A DNA stretch of 23,607 nt from Branchiostoma floridae (GCF_000003815.2 NC_049993.1:20465438-20489044), one strand, 5' to 3'; positions 1-9,628 are shown, numbered from the stretch's first letter. A program made the numbers and translations. Notes: a model not told the origin generated them from the sequence alone.

Positions 1-707
1 GTGTGTCCGTGCATATATATCCAGTCCTAGCCTAGCTCCAATCCTGAACACTGCAAGTATTTGGTATTTTACTGGCCATGACTTGACCGGCAATCCCAAG
101 AACGTGCATTGGTGTGTGTGTGTGTGTCTGTGTTTTTGTGTGTGTGTGGATAGTGTTCAGCACAATGGACAGGTGTACGCTCGTAGATCGTGGGCTAATT
201 AGTCACAATCCACCACAAGCTGAACAAAATGAAGCCAATGGAATTCATAGCTGTCATTTTTGTTTTGCATCGTAAGTTGTAAGTGTGTGCACGCCACAAT
301 GTGCGAAACCCTAGTACTTTGTTACAGTTACCGGACCAAAACATGACGCAAGCTTACTATTTTAGGGAGTAAAATGTTGCCACAATGGTGACACGTTATA
401 CTAAAGGGAGCTTTAGAATGTACTTGATTTGGTGGCGCTGTGAGGGCGTAAAGATTATCCCTCTACATTGCCAAAAGAGGAAAGTTATGTCACGGAAGGG
501 AGTTTTGCCCGGCAACAAGTCACGTCCCCAGGATACTACCGCCCTCCCAGCATACTTTGCGTAGAAAAATACGCTCACTGTCCCAGGGCTGTTTTTGCGA
601 ACAAACCGCTAGTAGTCCTCATGCGGCCAAAAAGTGAATTGCATAAAAGACTCGCACACATAAATTCAGTGGAACAAGACAATTTATTACGACGCTGTGA
701 AGGAGCG
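1..707. other. Unique non-coding flank left of the minisatellite
   Basis: No convincing gene is visible. There is a short GT tract at about 111-148. The part from about 400 to 700 is less AT-rich and contains a CTCCCAGCATAC element (about 544-555) that resembles part of a ZNF143/Staf site. Open readings of 60-110 codons exist on both strands here, but neither shows a recognisable domain or splice context. A promoter or 5' exon of a neighbouring gene is possible but unsupported. Confidence 0.4.
141..177 (+). repeat. Isolated degenerate unit of the 43-bp minisatellite
   Basis: The stretch reads as GT repeat, then GGATAGTGTTCAGCACAATG, then GACAGGTGTA, in the same order as the unit of the 708-1935 array. 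It sits about 530 bp left of the array and is single copy here. It is probably a relic or progenitor unit rather than chance, because several parts of the unit are matched in order. Confidence 0.6.
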
Positions 708-1935
708 TGGGACAGGTGTGTTTGCCTGTGTGTAAATGGGGTGTTCAGCACCAGGTACAGGTGTATTTACCTGTGTATGGATGGTGTTCAGCACCAATGA
801 CAGGTGTGTTTACCTGTGTGTGGATGGTGTTCAGCACCAATGACAGGTGTGTTTACCTGTGTGTGGATGGTGTTCAGCACCAAGGACAGGTGTGTTTACC
901 TGTGTGTGGATGGTGTTCAGCACCAATGACAGGTGTGTTTACCTGTGTGTGGATGGTGTTCAGCACCAGGGAAAGGTGTATTTACATGTGTGTGGATGGT
1001 GTTCAGCACCAATGACAGGTGTGTTTACCTGTGTGTGGATGGTGTTCAGCACCAAGGACAGGTGTGTTTACCTGTGAGTGGATGGTGTTCAGCACCAAGG
1101 ACAGGTATGTTTACCTGTGTGTGGATGGTGTTCAGCACCAATGACAGGTGTGTTTACTTGTGTGGATGGTGTTCAGCACCAATGACAGGTGTGTTTACCT
1201 GTGTGTGGATGGTGTTCAGCACCAAGGACAGGTGTGTTTACCTGTGCGTGGATGGTGTTCAGCACCTGGGACAGGTGTGTTTTCCTGTGTGTGGATGGTG
1301 TTCAGCACCAATGACAGGTGTGTTTACCTGTGTGTGGATGGTGTTCAGCACTAGGGACAGGTATGTTTACCTGTGTGTGTGGATGGTGTTAAGCACCAGG
1401 GACAGGTGTGTTTACCTGTGTGTGGATGGTGTTCAGCACCAAGGGCAGGTGTGTTTTGTTGTGTGTGAATGGTGTTCAGCACCAATGACAGGTGTGTTTA
1501 CTTGTGTGGATGGTGTTCAGCACCAGGGACAGGTGTGTTTTCCTGTGTGTGGATGGTGTTCAGCACCAATGACAGGTGTGTTTACCTGTGTGTGGATGGT
1601 GTTCAGCACTAGGGACAGGTATGTTTACCTGTGTGTGTGGATGGTGTTAAGCACCAGGGACAGGTGTGTTTACCTGTGTGTGGATGGTGTTCAGCACCAA
1701 GGGCAGGTGTGTTTTGTTGTGTGTGAATGGTGTTCAGCACCAATGACAGGTGTGTTTACTTGTGTGGATGGTGTTCAGCACCAGGGACAGGTGTGTTTAC
1801 CTGTGTGTGGATGGTGTTCAGCACCTGGGACAGGTGTGTTTACCTGTGTGTGGATGGTGTTCAGCACCAGGGACAGGTGTGTTTACCTGTGTGTGGATGG
1901 TGTTAAGCACCAGGGACAGGTGTGTTTACCAGGGC
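708..1935 (+). repeat. 43-bp minisatellite, about 28 units
   Basis: The tandem unit is 43 bp. It is made of GGACAGGTGTGTTTACCTG, GTGTGTGGATGG, and TGTTCAGCACCA plus one or two bases. Unit variants differ mainly at the AATGAC/AAGGAC/AGGGAC position and by 2-bp length changes (41, 43 and 45 bp). Each unit holds two short inverted repeats: ACAGGT...ACCTGT (6-bp arms, 6-base loop) and GGTG...CACC (5-base loop). It also holds an E-box (CAGGTG) directly followed by a forkhead-type core (TGTTTAC). Because 43 is not a multiple of three, every reading frame rotates through the unit. The long cysteine-rich open readings here are therefore an artefact of few stop codons in the unit, not evidence for a protein. 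Confidence 0.97.
1266..1798 (+). repeat. 258-bp higher-order duplication inside the minisatellite
   Basis: Diagnostic unit variants recur at an exact spacing of 258 bp, which is six units. The CACTAGGGACAGGTATG variant is at 1349 and 1607, the TTTTCCTG variant near 1277 and 1535, and the GGGCAGGTGTGTTTTGTTG variant follows in each copy. The copies agree from about 1266 to 1540 against 1524 to 1798 and diverge on both sides. This is a recent segmental duplication within the array. Confidence 0.85.
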
Positions 1936-1985
1936 CAGACATGTTCAGCTATTACCTGGCCATACAACAACTGACCTATAGAGTG

Positions 1986-2072
1986 ACACACCAGCTCCAC
2001 AGGCACACAGAGGCTGGAGACCACTTGGCCAACACAGTTCAGGTACCCTCATTATTCAGCATTTATTCTAAA
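1986..2072 (+). repeat. Dispersed repeat segment at the right edge of the minisatellite
   Basis: Two blocks recur about 4 kb downstream in swapped order. The 28-bp block 1986-2013 (starting ACACACCAGCTCCACAGG) is exact at 6085-6112. The block starting at 2031 (AACACAGTTCAG...CCCTCATTATT) matches 5976 onward with a few differences. The swapped order suggests both are permuted pieces of an older tandem or dispersed element. No function is apparent. Confidence 0.7.
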
Positions 2073-2208
2073 TGTGACGTTACATTAAATGTGCCAGCAA
2101 GGCAACAACAGGCTGTGACTGCCCAGGGAGATACAGACAACAATACAAAGTAAACATCACATACTCATTCACTACAGCATAAGTAAGTTGCACTTGTGAA
2201 AATGTCAG

Positions 2209-3110
2209 TCCTGTGTACAACATAGGAGCCTATTTCAAATCAATCATCTAACATTGCTGCTAGCTATGACTTTATGTTATACAAGTCCTTTCATCAGTAA
2301 GGTACATGTAAACTAGTTTTTTATACGAATCTAATCTACGTGATTTGACTCACTCCTTCAAAATTGTACCTTAGTATCCACTAACATATTCATACAAAGA
2401 TTATTTTAAGATTTTACAGTGAAGTTGTTCCTAGGGACGTAATTTCAGCAAAGTAAATCTTTTATCCATTAACTTCCGTATGTGTAGTAAAGTCTATACA
2501 CATCAAGTAATTAACCAACTGTCACTGGCACCCTTAGCGTGTACATGTAGTAAGTATCAACTTAGCTAAACACTAATCTATAAGATTGCAGAATTTCTAT
2601 ATACATGTAAATTCCACACCGCAATTTGTAATAGCTGTGCCTTTGGTACATTGCAAGATGTCCTGTGTCTAATAGAAGCCAGTTTCAAAACAATTTTTTT
2701 TTTCATATTACTTTTAGCTCTAATTTATTTGAACCAAGTTTTTTTACCAGGAATGTACATGTAATTTTAAACTATTTTTATGCAATTGTATGTAATTTAA
2801 GTATGTAATTTGATAACTCAGTAATTCAAAAAGGAACTACCAGAGTGAGGATTATTACATAAGATATAAGATGTCAATTTTCTACAAAACTAAAAAATAT
2901 TTACAGTGAAGTTGTTACTAATGTTAATTTCAGCACAGTACAACTTCTAACCGTGAACTTAAGTTCGTGTATTAAAACTATGCCCACTAAGTAATTAAAC
3001 TATCCATGTCACCCTACCATGTGGTATGCACGATGCTTCCTGAAAGGTACAAAACTTACAAAATTCCACTCCGCAGTTTGTAAAATTTTTGCTTTTGTTC
3101 ATACATATGA
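2209..3110. repeat. Old ~450-bp tandem duplication in AT-rich DNA
   Basis: Three anchor pairs line up in order. TCCTGTGT...TTTCAAA is at 2209 and 2661. TTACAGTGAAGTTGTT is at 2414 and 2901, each followed by AATTTCAGCA and later AAGTAATTAA. ATTCCACNCCGCANTTTGTAA is at 2611 and 3063. Offsets are 452, 487 and 452 bp, so the copies have diverged by indels. No reading frame survives in either copy, so this looks like non-coding DNA that duplicated long ago. Confidence 0.8.
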
Positions 3111-3475
3111 TAACAGATATAGTTAATCCACAAGGAAAATATCCATTTTGAAATCAAATGTTTTCCAGCGTTATTGGTCAGGTTCTGTTTTTGCTTGAAA
3201 GATGTTTATATCACCATGATTACCATGAATATGTTTACATGTATGCTACATTTGTTATACATGTACTAGTGTGGGTAGGTTGATGGTCCCAAGTGACTGT
3301 CTTCATAAGAATTCCTTGAACCCAGGTACTCTTTATGTGTCATTTTATAAAACATTCTGTCTCTTTTGTCTACATGTGTAGGAACTATATATCATTGTTC
3401 CTTACTCTAAATGTAGGCATTTTATGGACTTGTACATTGATAGGAAATCATCTTTAACCACATATTCAATTATTG
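3111..3475. other. AT-rich intergenic or intronic DNA
   Basis: No open reading frame of note, no RNA gene and no clear repeat is visible, apart from two more TACATGTA palindromes at 3236 and 3258. The stretch may be the 3' side of the minus-strand tail-like exon at 3601, since a minus-strand AATAAA lies at 3476. Confidence 0.4.
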
Positions 3476-3481
3476 TTTATT
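3476..3481 (-). promoter_or_regulatory. Candidate polyadenylation signal, minus strand
   Basis: The plus strand reads TTTATT, which is AATAAA on the minus strand. It lies about 120 bases downstream of the TAA that ends the tail-like reading at 3601. The spacing suits a 3' UTR, but AATAAA is common by chance in AT-rich DNA. Confidence 0.3.
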
Positions 3482-3600
3482 GTATTAAACCTACAATCTG
3501 TTGTTCTTTACTGTTTATAGGTATTGAGACTCCTACTCAGGGCCAATCACTGTATCCAGAGTAATCGTAAAAGCCAATTGTTAGACATCGTCTAATGATG

Positions 3601-3831
3601 TTATTGCTCATAAGGCAGCAGGGATGTGTAGTCGTGCTGCTGCTGACCACTGGGATTCCTCAGGGGTTCATGGGGGTTTGGACTATCAGCACCAGGGGCA
3701 GCTGCTGTCTGGGACTGATTACTAGCTGACTTATCGTTATTTTCACCTGGCTGTTTGCATATTTGTGGGACCGTGCTTCTTCTTTTGCACATTCTATCTC
3801 TTCATCATTTTCATACACAGTAAGGCCATGT
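3601..3831 (-). pseudogene. Receptor-tail-like C-terminal reading, frame broken
   Basis: On the minus strand, one frame (3792 to the TAA at 3601) ends in a hydrophilic, proline-, glutamine- and asparagine-rich stretch closing with HDYTSLLPYEQ. Just upstream, in another frame (about 3831 to 3747), the translation reads VYENDEEI and later HKYANSQ. Together these resemble the cytoplasmic tail of a single-pass receptor: YEND and YANS fit the YxN pattern bound by Grb2-type SH2 domains, and YTSL fits YxxL. The two frames do not join without a 1-base shift or an unusually short intron; a CAG/GTGAAA donor at 3747/3746 and a CCCAG acceptor would give 38 bases. An in-frame TAA lies just upstream with no acceptor AG between it and YEND, so a decayed copy is the best guess. 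A true terminal exon is the alternative. The parent family is not recognised. Confidence 0.35.
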
Positions 3832-5022
3832 TGATTTGATTATATGGATGACATCCTCTGGGAACTCCAAAACTGATGCGAGCGAGCGAATAAAAAAAAA
3901 GTTTGGCCAAAAAAAAAAGTTGCCTTCATATGAAATCAAAGTGGCCAGGAAGGTTGAACATAGGACTAAACACACATAGTATGGTATACCAACAGCTAGG
4001 TGTAGGGACCAGTACATCATACGGGTGCAAAACATTTTTTTTTCTTCTTGAACCAATCCGAAAAAAAACAGACCTGAAAAAAATCAGAGGAACAGGTTTC
4101 ACCAATTACAAAATGGACACACTATGTTGACAGGCATTTGGGGTCTTGCCGGGGGCCAAGAAGACAACAAGAGCGAAGTCAAGTAGAGTTTATAGTCAAT
4201 TGTACCAAGTTTCTACAGTCAAAGGTACAGAGACAGTTAGCCTAGATTTATTTAGGCATTCTATGGCATTAGTTATCTGTTTTCTGATTATTCCACCTTG
4301 AGACTGTTCTCCTGCATCCTGGAGGTAGTCTGCAATGGTCTGTGTGAACGGGTGTTGTTATCTTGCAGAATGTTATTTGGTCCCATATTGCACAGGTAAG
4401 CGATTGCGAGTCTTGGCTCCACCAAACGCTGTCACTCTGTACACATTTCTGTATTTTGTTTTTTTTTTATTTCAAATGAGTTTGATTTCGAAGTTTGTTT
4501 ATGTTTTGTTCTGTTCTATTCATATGATTATTGTTGTTGTGATGAGTTTCTGCAATTAATCATTTTTTGTTCTTAGTGTTTAGCTTATTTTGAGTTAATA
4601 CGATAGGTTATTACTCCTATGTTCAATTATTTACTTTTTATGTTTATGTGATAATCTTTTTGACTTAAAAATTGAAGGGCTCCCTTGGAAATCAGTTTGA
4701 GGGAAAAAAGTTGAAGGGCGACCCTATAAGATTATTAAGATGAATAAAAAAACATGCAGCCGTCAGCGCAGCTTTCTCCTTGCCACCTCCACACTGGTTT
4801 GGCTATCCAACAGAAGCAAATCTACTCTACACGAGTGTGATGAAAATAAATTCTGATGTTCTGTATACCAAAACAATGACTGTATCACTTGACAAAAATC
4901 AACCGCGCCATTCCAACAGTTGTTACACTGTTGGACACAAAGGGACATTTCGGCACATTTCTATTTTGCGGCCCATTCACGTAAGCTGGCCTAGTGCTCT
5001 TTCTGTGGGTTACAATCATAAT
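3832..5022. other. Non-coding stretch with homopolymer runs and a splice-site-flanked 27-mer
   Basis: A-rich and T-rich runs occur near 3890-3920 and 4030-4080. A short TTGAAGGGC repeat appears at about 4673 and 4710. The one possible exon signal is a 27-base segment, 4369-4395, between TTATCTTGCAG and GTAAGC. No domain-like open reading is seen, and the rest shows nothing I can support. Confidence 0.4.
4369..4395 (+). other. Candidate 27-nt micro-exon
   Basis: The segment is preceded by TGTTGTTATCTTGCAG, a good acceptor with a pyrimidine-leaning tract, and followed by GTAAGC after CACAG, a good donor. It is 27 bases, divisible by three, and open in more than one frame (for instance NVIWSHIAQ). 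No neighbouring exons on this strand can be identified, so this may be chance. Confidence 0.18.
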
Positions 5023-5122
5023 NNNNNNNNNNNNNNNNNNNNNNNNNNNNNNNNNNNNNNNNNNNNNNNNNNNNNNNNNNNNNNNNNNNNNNNNNNNNNN
5101 NNNNNNNNNNNNNNNNNNNNNN
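5023..5122. other. Assembly gap of exactly 100 N
   Basis: A run of exactly 100 N is a common placeholder for a gap of unknown size. The right edge abuts a LINE fragment, so the missing sequence may contain more of that element. Confidence 0.95.
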
Positions 5123-5131
5123 CTAACATGA

Positions 5132-5473
5132 GACGTAAAGAGGAACTTTGACAAGGAAGCTGTACTTGTATTTATCGATTTCCTTAAGGGTTTCGATTCA
5201 ATCGATCGCAACAAATTGTTCTTAATTTTAGATGCTTATGGTATTCCACCAGGCGATGCCGACTAAGTTTAGCTGGCCATGTTGCTTGGCATGGCGAACC
5301 AGCCGGAAAACTTCTCCTGTGGTCCTCAGAGGCGAGAGGCCGTCCCTACCTTACGTTAAAGAACATAATTGAATCAGAGACTGGGCTAAGTGATAGGGAC
5401 CTGATTTATATAATACAATGATGAATGATAGATTGCACTGGAAGCGGAACCTTGTTAATGTTTCAACTCTATA
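5132..5473 (+). mobile_element. Internally deleted LINE (non-LTR retrotransposon) relic
   Basis: From 5141 the plus strand reads a reverse-transcriptase motif A region: AVLVFIDFLKGFDSIDRNK, then an AYGIP segment. This matches the canonical FxDxxKAFDS core of non-LTR reverse transcriptases, with LK-GF in place of KKAF. The frame ends at a TAA near 5263 right after GIPPGDAD. From 5271, in a different frame, the translation is GHVAW, then KLLLWSSEARGRPYL, then ETGLSDRDL, which resembles the C-terminal tail of the same class of polyprotein. It ends in TGA near 5420. A third frame reads MNDRLHWKRNLVNVSTL and stops at 5473. The rest of the palm, thumb and following domains is absent, so about two-thirds of the RT domain was deleted. 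There is also a stop just upstream of motif A. The element is dead. The clade is not assigned. Confidence 0.85.
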
Positions 5474-5508
5474 AGCGAGTATGACTATGTATGTATGTAT
5501 ATGTGCAT

Positions 5509-5880
5509 GTGCATGTTCATGGACTAACATACATGTAGATACCATGTAGGGCCATCGAAGAAGTTTGTAGATTGACCTCAGTGGGGAAGGATGGTATCTT
5601 CAGTCTACAATCGCCACAAAGGTGCAGAGTTTGTCTTAAAGTGGGGTCTTCAACTGGACGCATAGGGGGTTTGACTGAGATTAATATAGACATTGGCGTG
5701 CGGCGAACACTTCCTTTTGTCTTACATGCCCGCAGGTGATAACGTTACATATCAGATAGCTACATGTGCCAGGTCTCTGAACATGAGTTGTTTGTGATCT
5801 GTAGAAAAACTATCAGGGTTTCAAATTTCTTTCTTCTAAACTGCTATTCACCTCTGTCTCTCTCTGCCTCTCGGACCTAA
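5509..5880 (+). repeat. Composite repeat family, copy 1 (diverged)
   Basis: The copy begins near CATGGACTAACATACATG and shares with later copies the ACCTCAGT block, GCAGAGTTTGTCTT, ATATAGACATTGG, CCCGCAGGTGATAACGTTAC, the AGCTACATGTGCCAGGTCTC block, and GTAGAAAAACTATCAGGG. It ends in a short CT-rich stretch. It lacks the long CT and GT tracts of copies 2, 4 and 6. No coding role is seen. Confidence 0.75.
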
Positions 5881-6114
5881 TCACTCTACGCCTCTCTATC
5901 TATCTCTATATCTTCTAACGCGAAAGTTTGATGTAAGGATCAATAGTCACACTTTACTTTACTGCCTTACAGAGTAACACAGTTCAGCTGCCCTCATTAT
6001 TGAGAATTTATTGAAAATATGGCCGTACAACTAACATCTGCTTGGAGTTTGCGTTGATGGTGTTTAACACCAACTATTTGAGTAACACACCAGCTCCACA
6101 GGCACACAGAGGGC
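5881..6114 (+). repeat. Spacer with permuted minisatellite-flank segments
   Basis: Contains the block 5976-6013, matching 2031-2068, then a TGGTGTTTAACACCA palindrome at 6058-6072 that resembles the GGTGTTCAGCACC part of the 43-bp unit. Next comes the 28-bp block 6085-6112, identical to 1986-2013. It interrupts the composite repeat between copy 1 and copy 2. Confidence 0.65.
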
Positions 6115-7556
6115 TTTTCGCTGGTCTACAAATGTCTTAAATTCGCAGAGTTTGTCTTTAAAGGTTGTTTTTCACCTCGGTGCTGAATGTTTGGTCGGCT
6201 GTGCCAGTCTGTGGTTGGGCTGATTTTAAATATAGACGTTGGGTGCGGCCGACTGGCACGGAGTGCCTCTTGTCTGACATGCCCACAGGTGATAACGTTA
6301 CATGTTGGATAGCTACATGTGCCAGGTCTCTGAACATGAGTTGTTTGTGATGGTCTGTAGAAAAACTATCAGGGGTTGGATTCTCTTCTTTCTATACTGC
6401 TATTCAGCTACTTCTGTCTCTCTTTCTCTCTCTTTCTTCCTCCCTCCTTCCTCCCATCTCTCCCTTCCTCGGCCCTCTTTTCCCTTCTCTCTCTTCCCTT
6501 CTCTCTTCCCTTCTCTCTTCCCTTCCCTCCCTCCCTTCGTATTCTTTTCTCTTCCTCTTTCTCTCCCTTCCCTCTCTCCCTCCTACCTCACCCCTTCCCT
6601 CTGCCTTCCTCCCCCCTCTACCTCCCTCTCTTTCCATCTGTTCCTCTGCCTCTCCCTCCACTTCTCTCTCTCCTGAGTGCGTGTTTGTGTGTGTGTGTGT
6701 GTGTGTGCGTACGCATGTATGAGAGCTATTTTCTTACAGACATCTGTAACTCTTATAGGCACGGAAAAGTGCATTTAATGGTAATGTTGCACCTTCATTT
6801 GTTGTTTTACTGAGATAAAGGAGGATGATAAATTTTACTTAGATATCAACGAAAACGCGAAAACAGAGTTCCAACCAAGTGCCTGACATTGTCCCTGTTT
6901 CCATGTCGCCATTTTGTTGTGACGTATGATCAATATTTGACTGGACAACCGTTCCAACTATCTTACTTCTTATGGACTAAAATACATCATGTACCATGTG
7001 GGGTAACAGGGAAGAAGTTGATTGACTAACCTCGGTGTGGAAGGAAGTTGTCTTTAGTCTGTAAACTCCTTAAAGTCTCGGAGAGTTTGTATTTAGTGTG
7101 TTCTTCAACTCGGCACTGAGGTGGTTGAACAACCTGAGGTTTAAATATAGACATTTGGTACGGTTGACGCTGTCTTCTGTCTTACACTCTGACACAAATG
7201 TGTATGTGTGTGTTTGGAGATAAATGTGTATTTGTGTGTGTTTCCACCTTGTAATGTTGACGCACTTATTTGAGACCTTGAAATCTCCCTCTTATCATCA
7301 TTAAATGTATGAGTTTCCCAAGACAGAGAAACTGTTCCTCTAAGTTGAAATTTGATAATATCTGCGTGATGACTGGGGGTCAACCAAGTGCCACTCCCTG
7401 AAGTTCCCTGTCGCCATTTTGTTATGACGTACGAACCAAACATCCGATCGGGCAGTCGCTCAAACTATTCTACTTCTGAATGGACATAGCCACATCAGGT
7501 ACCGTGTAGGATCACAGACGAAGTTGATAGACTGACCTCAGTAGTTTGGCAAGGAG
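6115..7556 (+). repeat. Composite repeat, large unit I (1,442 bp)
   Basis: TTTTCGCTGGTCTACAAATG begins this unit and recurs at 7557 and 9151. Order within the unit: a ~290-bp block ending ACTATCAGGGGTTGGATTC; a polypyrimidine tract (about 6408-6672); a short GT tract (6685-6710); a block with TTCTTACAGACATCTGTAAC; and a second half-unit from about 6878. The half-unit junctions share CCAACCAAGTGCC, GTCGCCATTTTGTT and GACGTATGA or GACGTACGA. Short open readings here (for example about 61 codons from 6165) recur in the sister unit with substitutions but have no domain or splice support. Confidence 0.9.
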
Positions 7557-9150
7557 TTTTCGCTGGTCTACAAATGTCTTAAATTCGCAGAGTTTGTCTT
7601 TAAAGGTTGTTTTTCACCTCGGTGCTGAATGTTTGGTCGGCTGTGCCAGTCTGTGGTTGGGCTTATTTTAAATATAGACATTGGGTGCGGCCACTTGGCA
7701 CGGAGTGCCTCTTGTCTTACATGCCCGCAGGTGATAACGTTACCTGTTGGATAGCTACATGTGCCAGGTCTCTAAGCATGAGTTGTTTGTGATGGTCTGT
7801 AGAAAAACTATCAGGGGTTGGATTCTCTTCTTTCTATACTGCTATTCAGCTCTCTCTGTCTCTCTTTCTGTCTCTCTTTCTTCCTCCCTTGCTCCTTCCT
7901 CCCATCTCTCCCTTCCTCGGCCCTCTTTTCCCTTCTCTCTCTTCCCTTCTCTCTTCCCTTCTCTCCCTCCCTTCGTATTCTTTTCTCTTCCTCTTTCTCT
8001 CCCTTTCCCTCTCTCCCTCCTACCTCACCCCTTCCCTCTGCCTTCCTCCCCCCTCTACCTCCCTCTCTTTCCTTCTGTTCCTCTGCCTCTCCCTCCACCT
8101 TTCTCTCTCCTGAGTGCGTGTTTGAGTGTGTGTGAGTGTGTCTCTGTGCGCATGTTTGAGAGCTATTTTCTTACAGACATCTGTAACTCTTATAGGCACG
8201 GAAAAGTGCATTTAATGGTAATGTTGCACCTTCATTTGTTGTTTTACTGAGATGAAGGAGGATGATAAATTTTACTTAGATATCAACACGAAAACGTGAA
8301 ACAGATTTCCAACCAAGTGCCTGACATTGTCCCTGTTTCCATGTCGCCAATTTGTTGTGACGTATGATCAATATTTGACTGGACAACCGTTCCAACTATC
8401 TTACTTCTTATGGACTAAAATACATCATGTACCATGTGGGGTAACAGGGAAGAAGTTATTGACTAACCTCAGTAGGAAGGAAGTTGTCTTTAGTCTGTAA
8501 ACTCCTTAAAGTCTCGGAGAGTCTGTGTTTAGTGTGTTCTTCAACTCGGCACTGAGGTGGTTGGACAACCTGAGGTTTAAATATAGACATTGGGGTACGG
8601 TTGACGCTGTCTTTTGTCTTACACTCTGACACAAATGTGTATTTGTGTGTGTGGAGACAAATGTGTATTTGTGTGTGTGTGGACATAAATGTGTATTTGT
8701 GTGTGTGGAGATAAATGTGTATTTGTGTGTGTGTGCATATTTCTGTTCTAAATAAGTTGTAACTGACTCACTATACATTCTGTATACTGTAGATAGTATA
8801 GTACAGACTGTATTTTACATCATGTGGTAATTGTTTCCACCTTGTCATGTTGACGCACGTATTTGAGACCTTGAAATTTCCCTCCTATCATCCTTAAATG
8901 TATGAGTTTCCCAAGACGAAGGAACTGTTCCTCTAAGTTGAAATTTGATAATATTTGCGTGATGACTGGGTGTCAACCAAGTGCCACTCCCTGTTTCCCT
9001 GTCGCCATTTTGTTATGACGTACGAACCAAACATCCGATCGGGCAGTCGCTCAAACTATTCTACTTCTGAATAGACATACGAGATGCATCAGGTACCGTG
9101 TAGGATCACAGACGAAGTTGATAGACTGACCTCAGTAATGTGGCAAGGAG
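7557..9150 (+). repeat. Composite repeat, large unit II (1,594 bp)
   Basis: Collinear with 6115-7556 and nearly identical over most of its length, including the polypyrimidine tract (about 7850-8112) and the TTCTTACAGACATCTGTAAC block. It is about 150 bp longer, because of an expanded 26-28-bp GT-rich minisatellite (about 8637-8738) and an extra AT-rich stretch (about 8745-8830) that unit I lacks. The high identity implies a recent tandem duplication. Confidence 0.9.
8630..8738 (+). repeat. 26-28-bp GT-rich minisatellite, about 4 units
   Basis: The unit is AAATGTGTATTTGTGTGTGT followed by GGAGA or GGACAT. Unit I of the composite repeat has about 1.5 of these units at the equivalent place (about 7194-7243), so the array expanded after or during the duplication. 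Confidence 0.8.
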
Positions 9151-9628
9151 TTTTCGCTGGTCTACAAATGCCTTAAAGTCGCAGAGTTTGTCTTTGATTG
9201 TGTTCTTCTTGTGGGGGGGTGGGGGGTGGACGGGCTTATTTTAATATAGACGTTGGCACGGAGTGCCTCTTGTCTTATATGCCCGCAGGTGATAACGTTA
9301 CATGTTGTAAAGCTACATGTGCCAGGTCTCTGAGCATGAGTTGTTTGTGATGGTCTGTAGAAAAACTATCAGGGGTTGGATTCTCCTTTTTCTACACTGC
9401 TATTTAGCTATATCTGTCTCTCTTTCTGTCTCTCTTTCTTCCTCCCTTCCTCCTTTCTTCTATCTCTCCCTCCCCTCCCTTCTCACTCTCTGCCCTTCTC
9501 TCTCTCACCCCTTTGTCTTCCCTTCTCTCGCTCTGCTCTCTCCCTCCCTCTCTATCCATTTGTTCCTCTGTCTCTTTCTATATCTCTGCCTCTCCCCCTC
9601 TCTTCAGCTCTGCCAGTGCGTGTTTGTG

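Noticed and set aside
468-800. 110-codon plus-strand reading left of the minisatellite
   Set aside because: It runs into the repeat, has an overlapping open frame on the opposite strand, and shows no domain or splice support.
933-2153. 406-codon cysteine-rich open reading over the minisatellite
   Set aside because: It begins at GTG, follows a 43-bp tandem repeat that cycles through all frames, and has no signal peptide, domain or splice signal. The unit simply has few stops.
6302-6813. Serine/leucine/proline-rich and arginine/glutamate-rich open readings in the CT tracts (also 7747-8250 and 9317-9757)
   Set aside because: These are translations of polypyrimidine and GT repeats; overlapping frames are open for compositional reasons.
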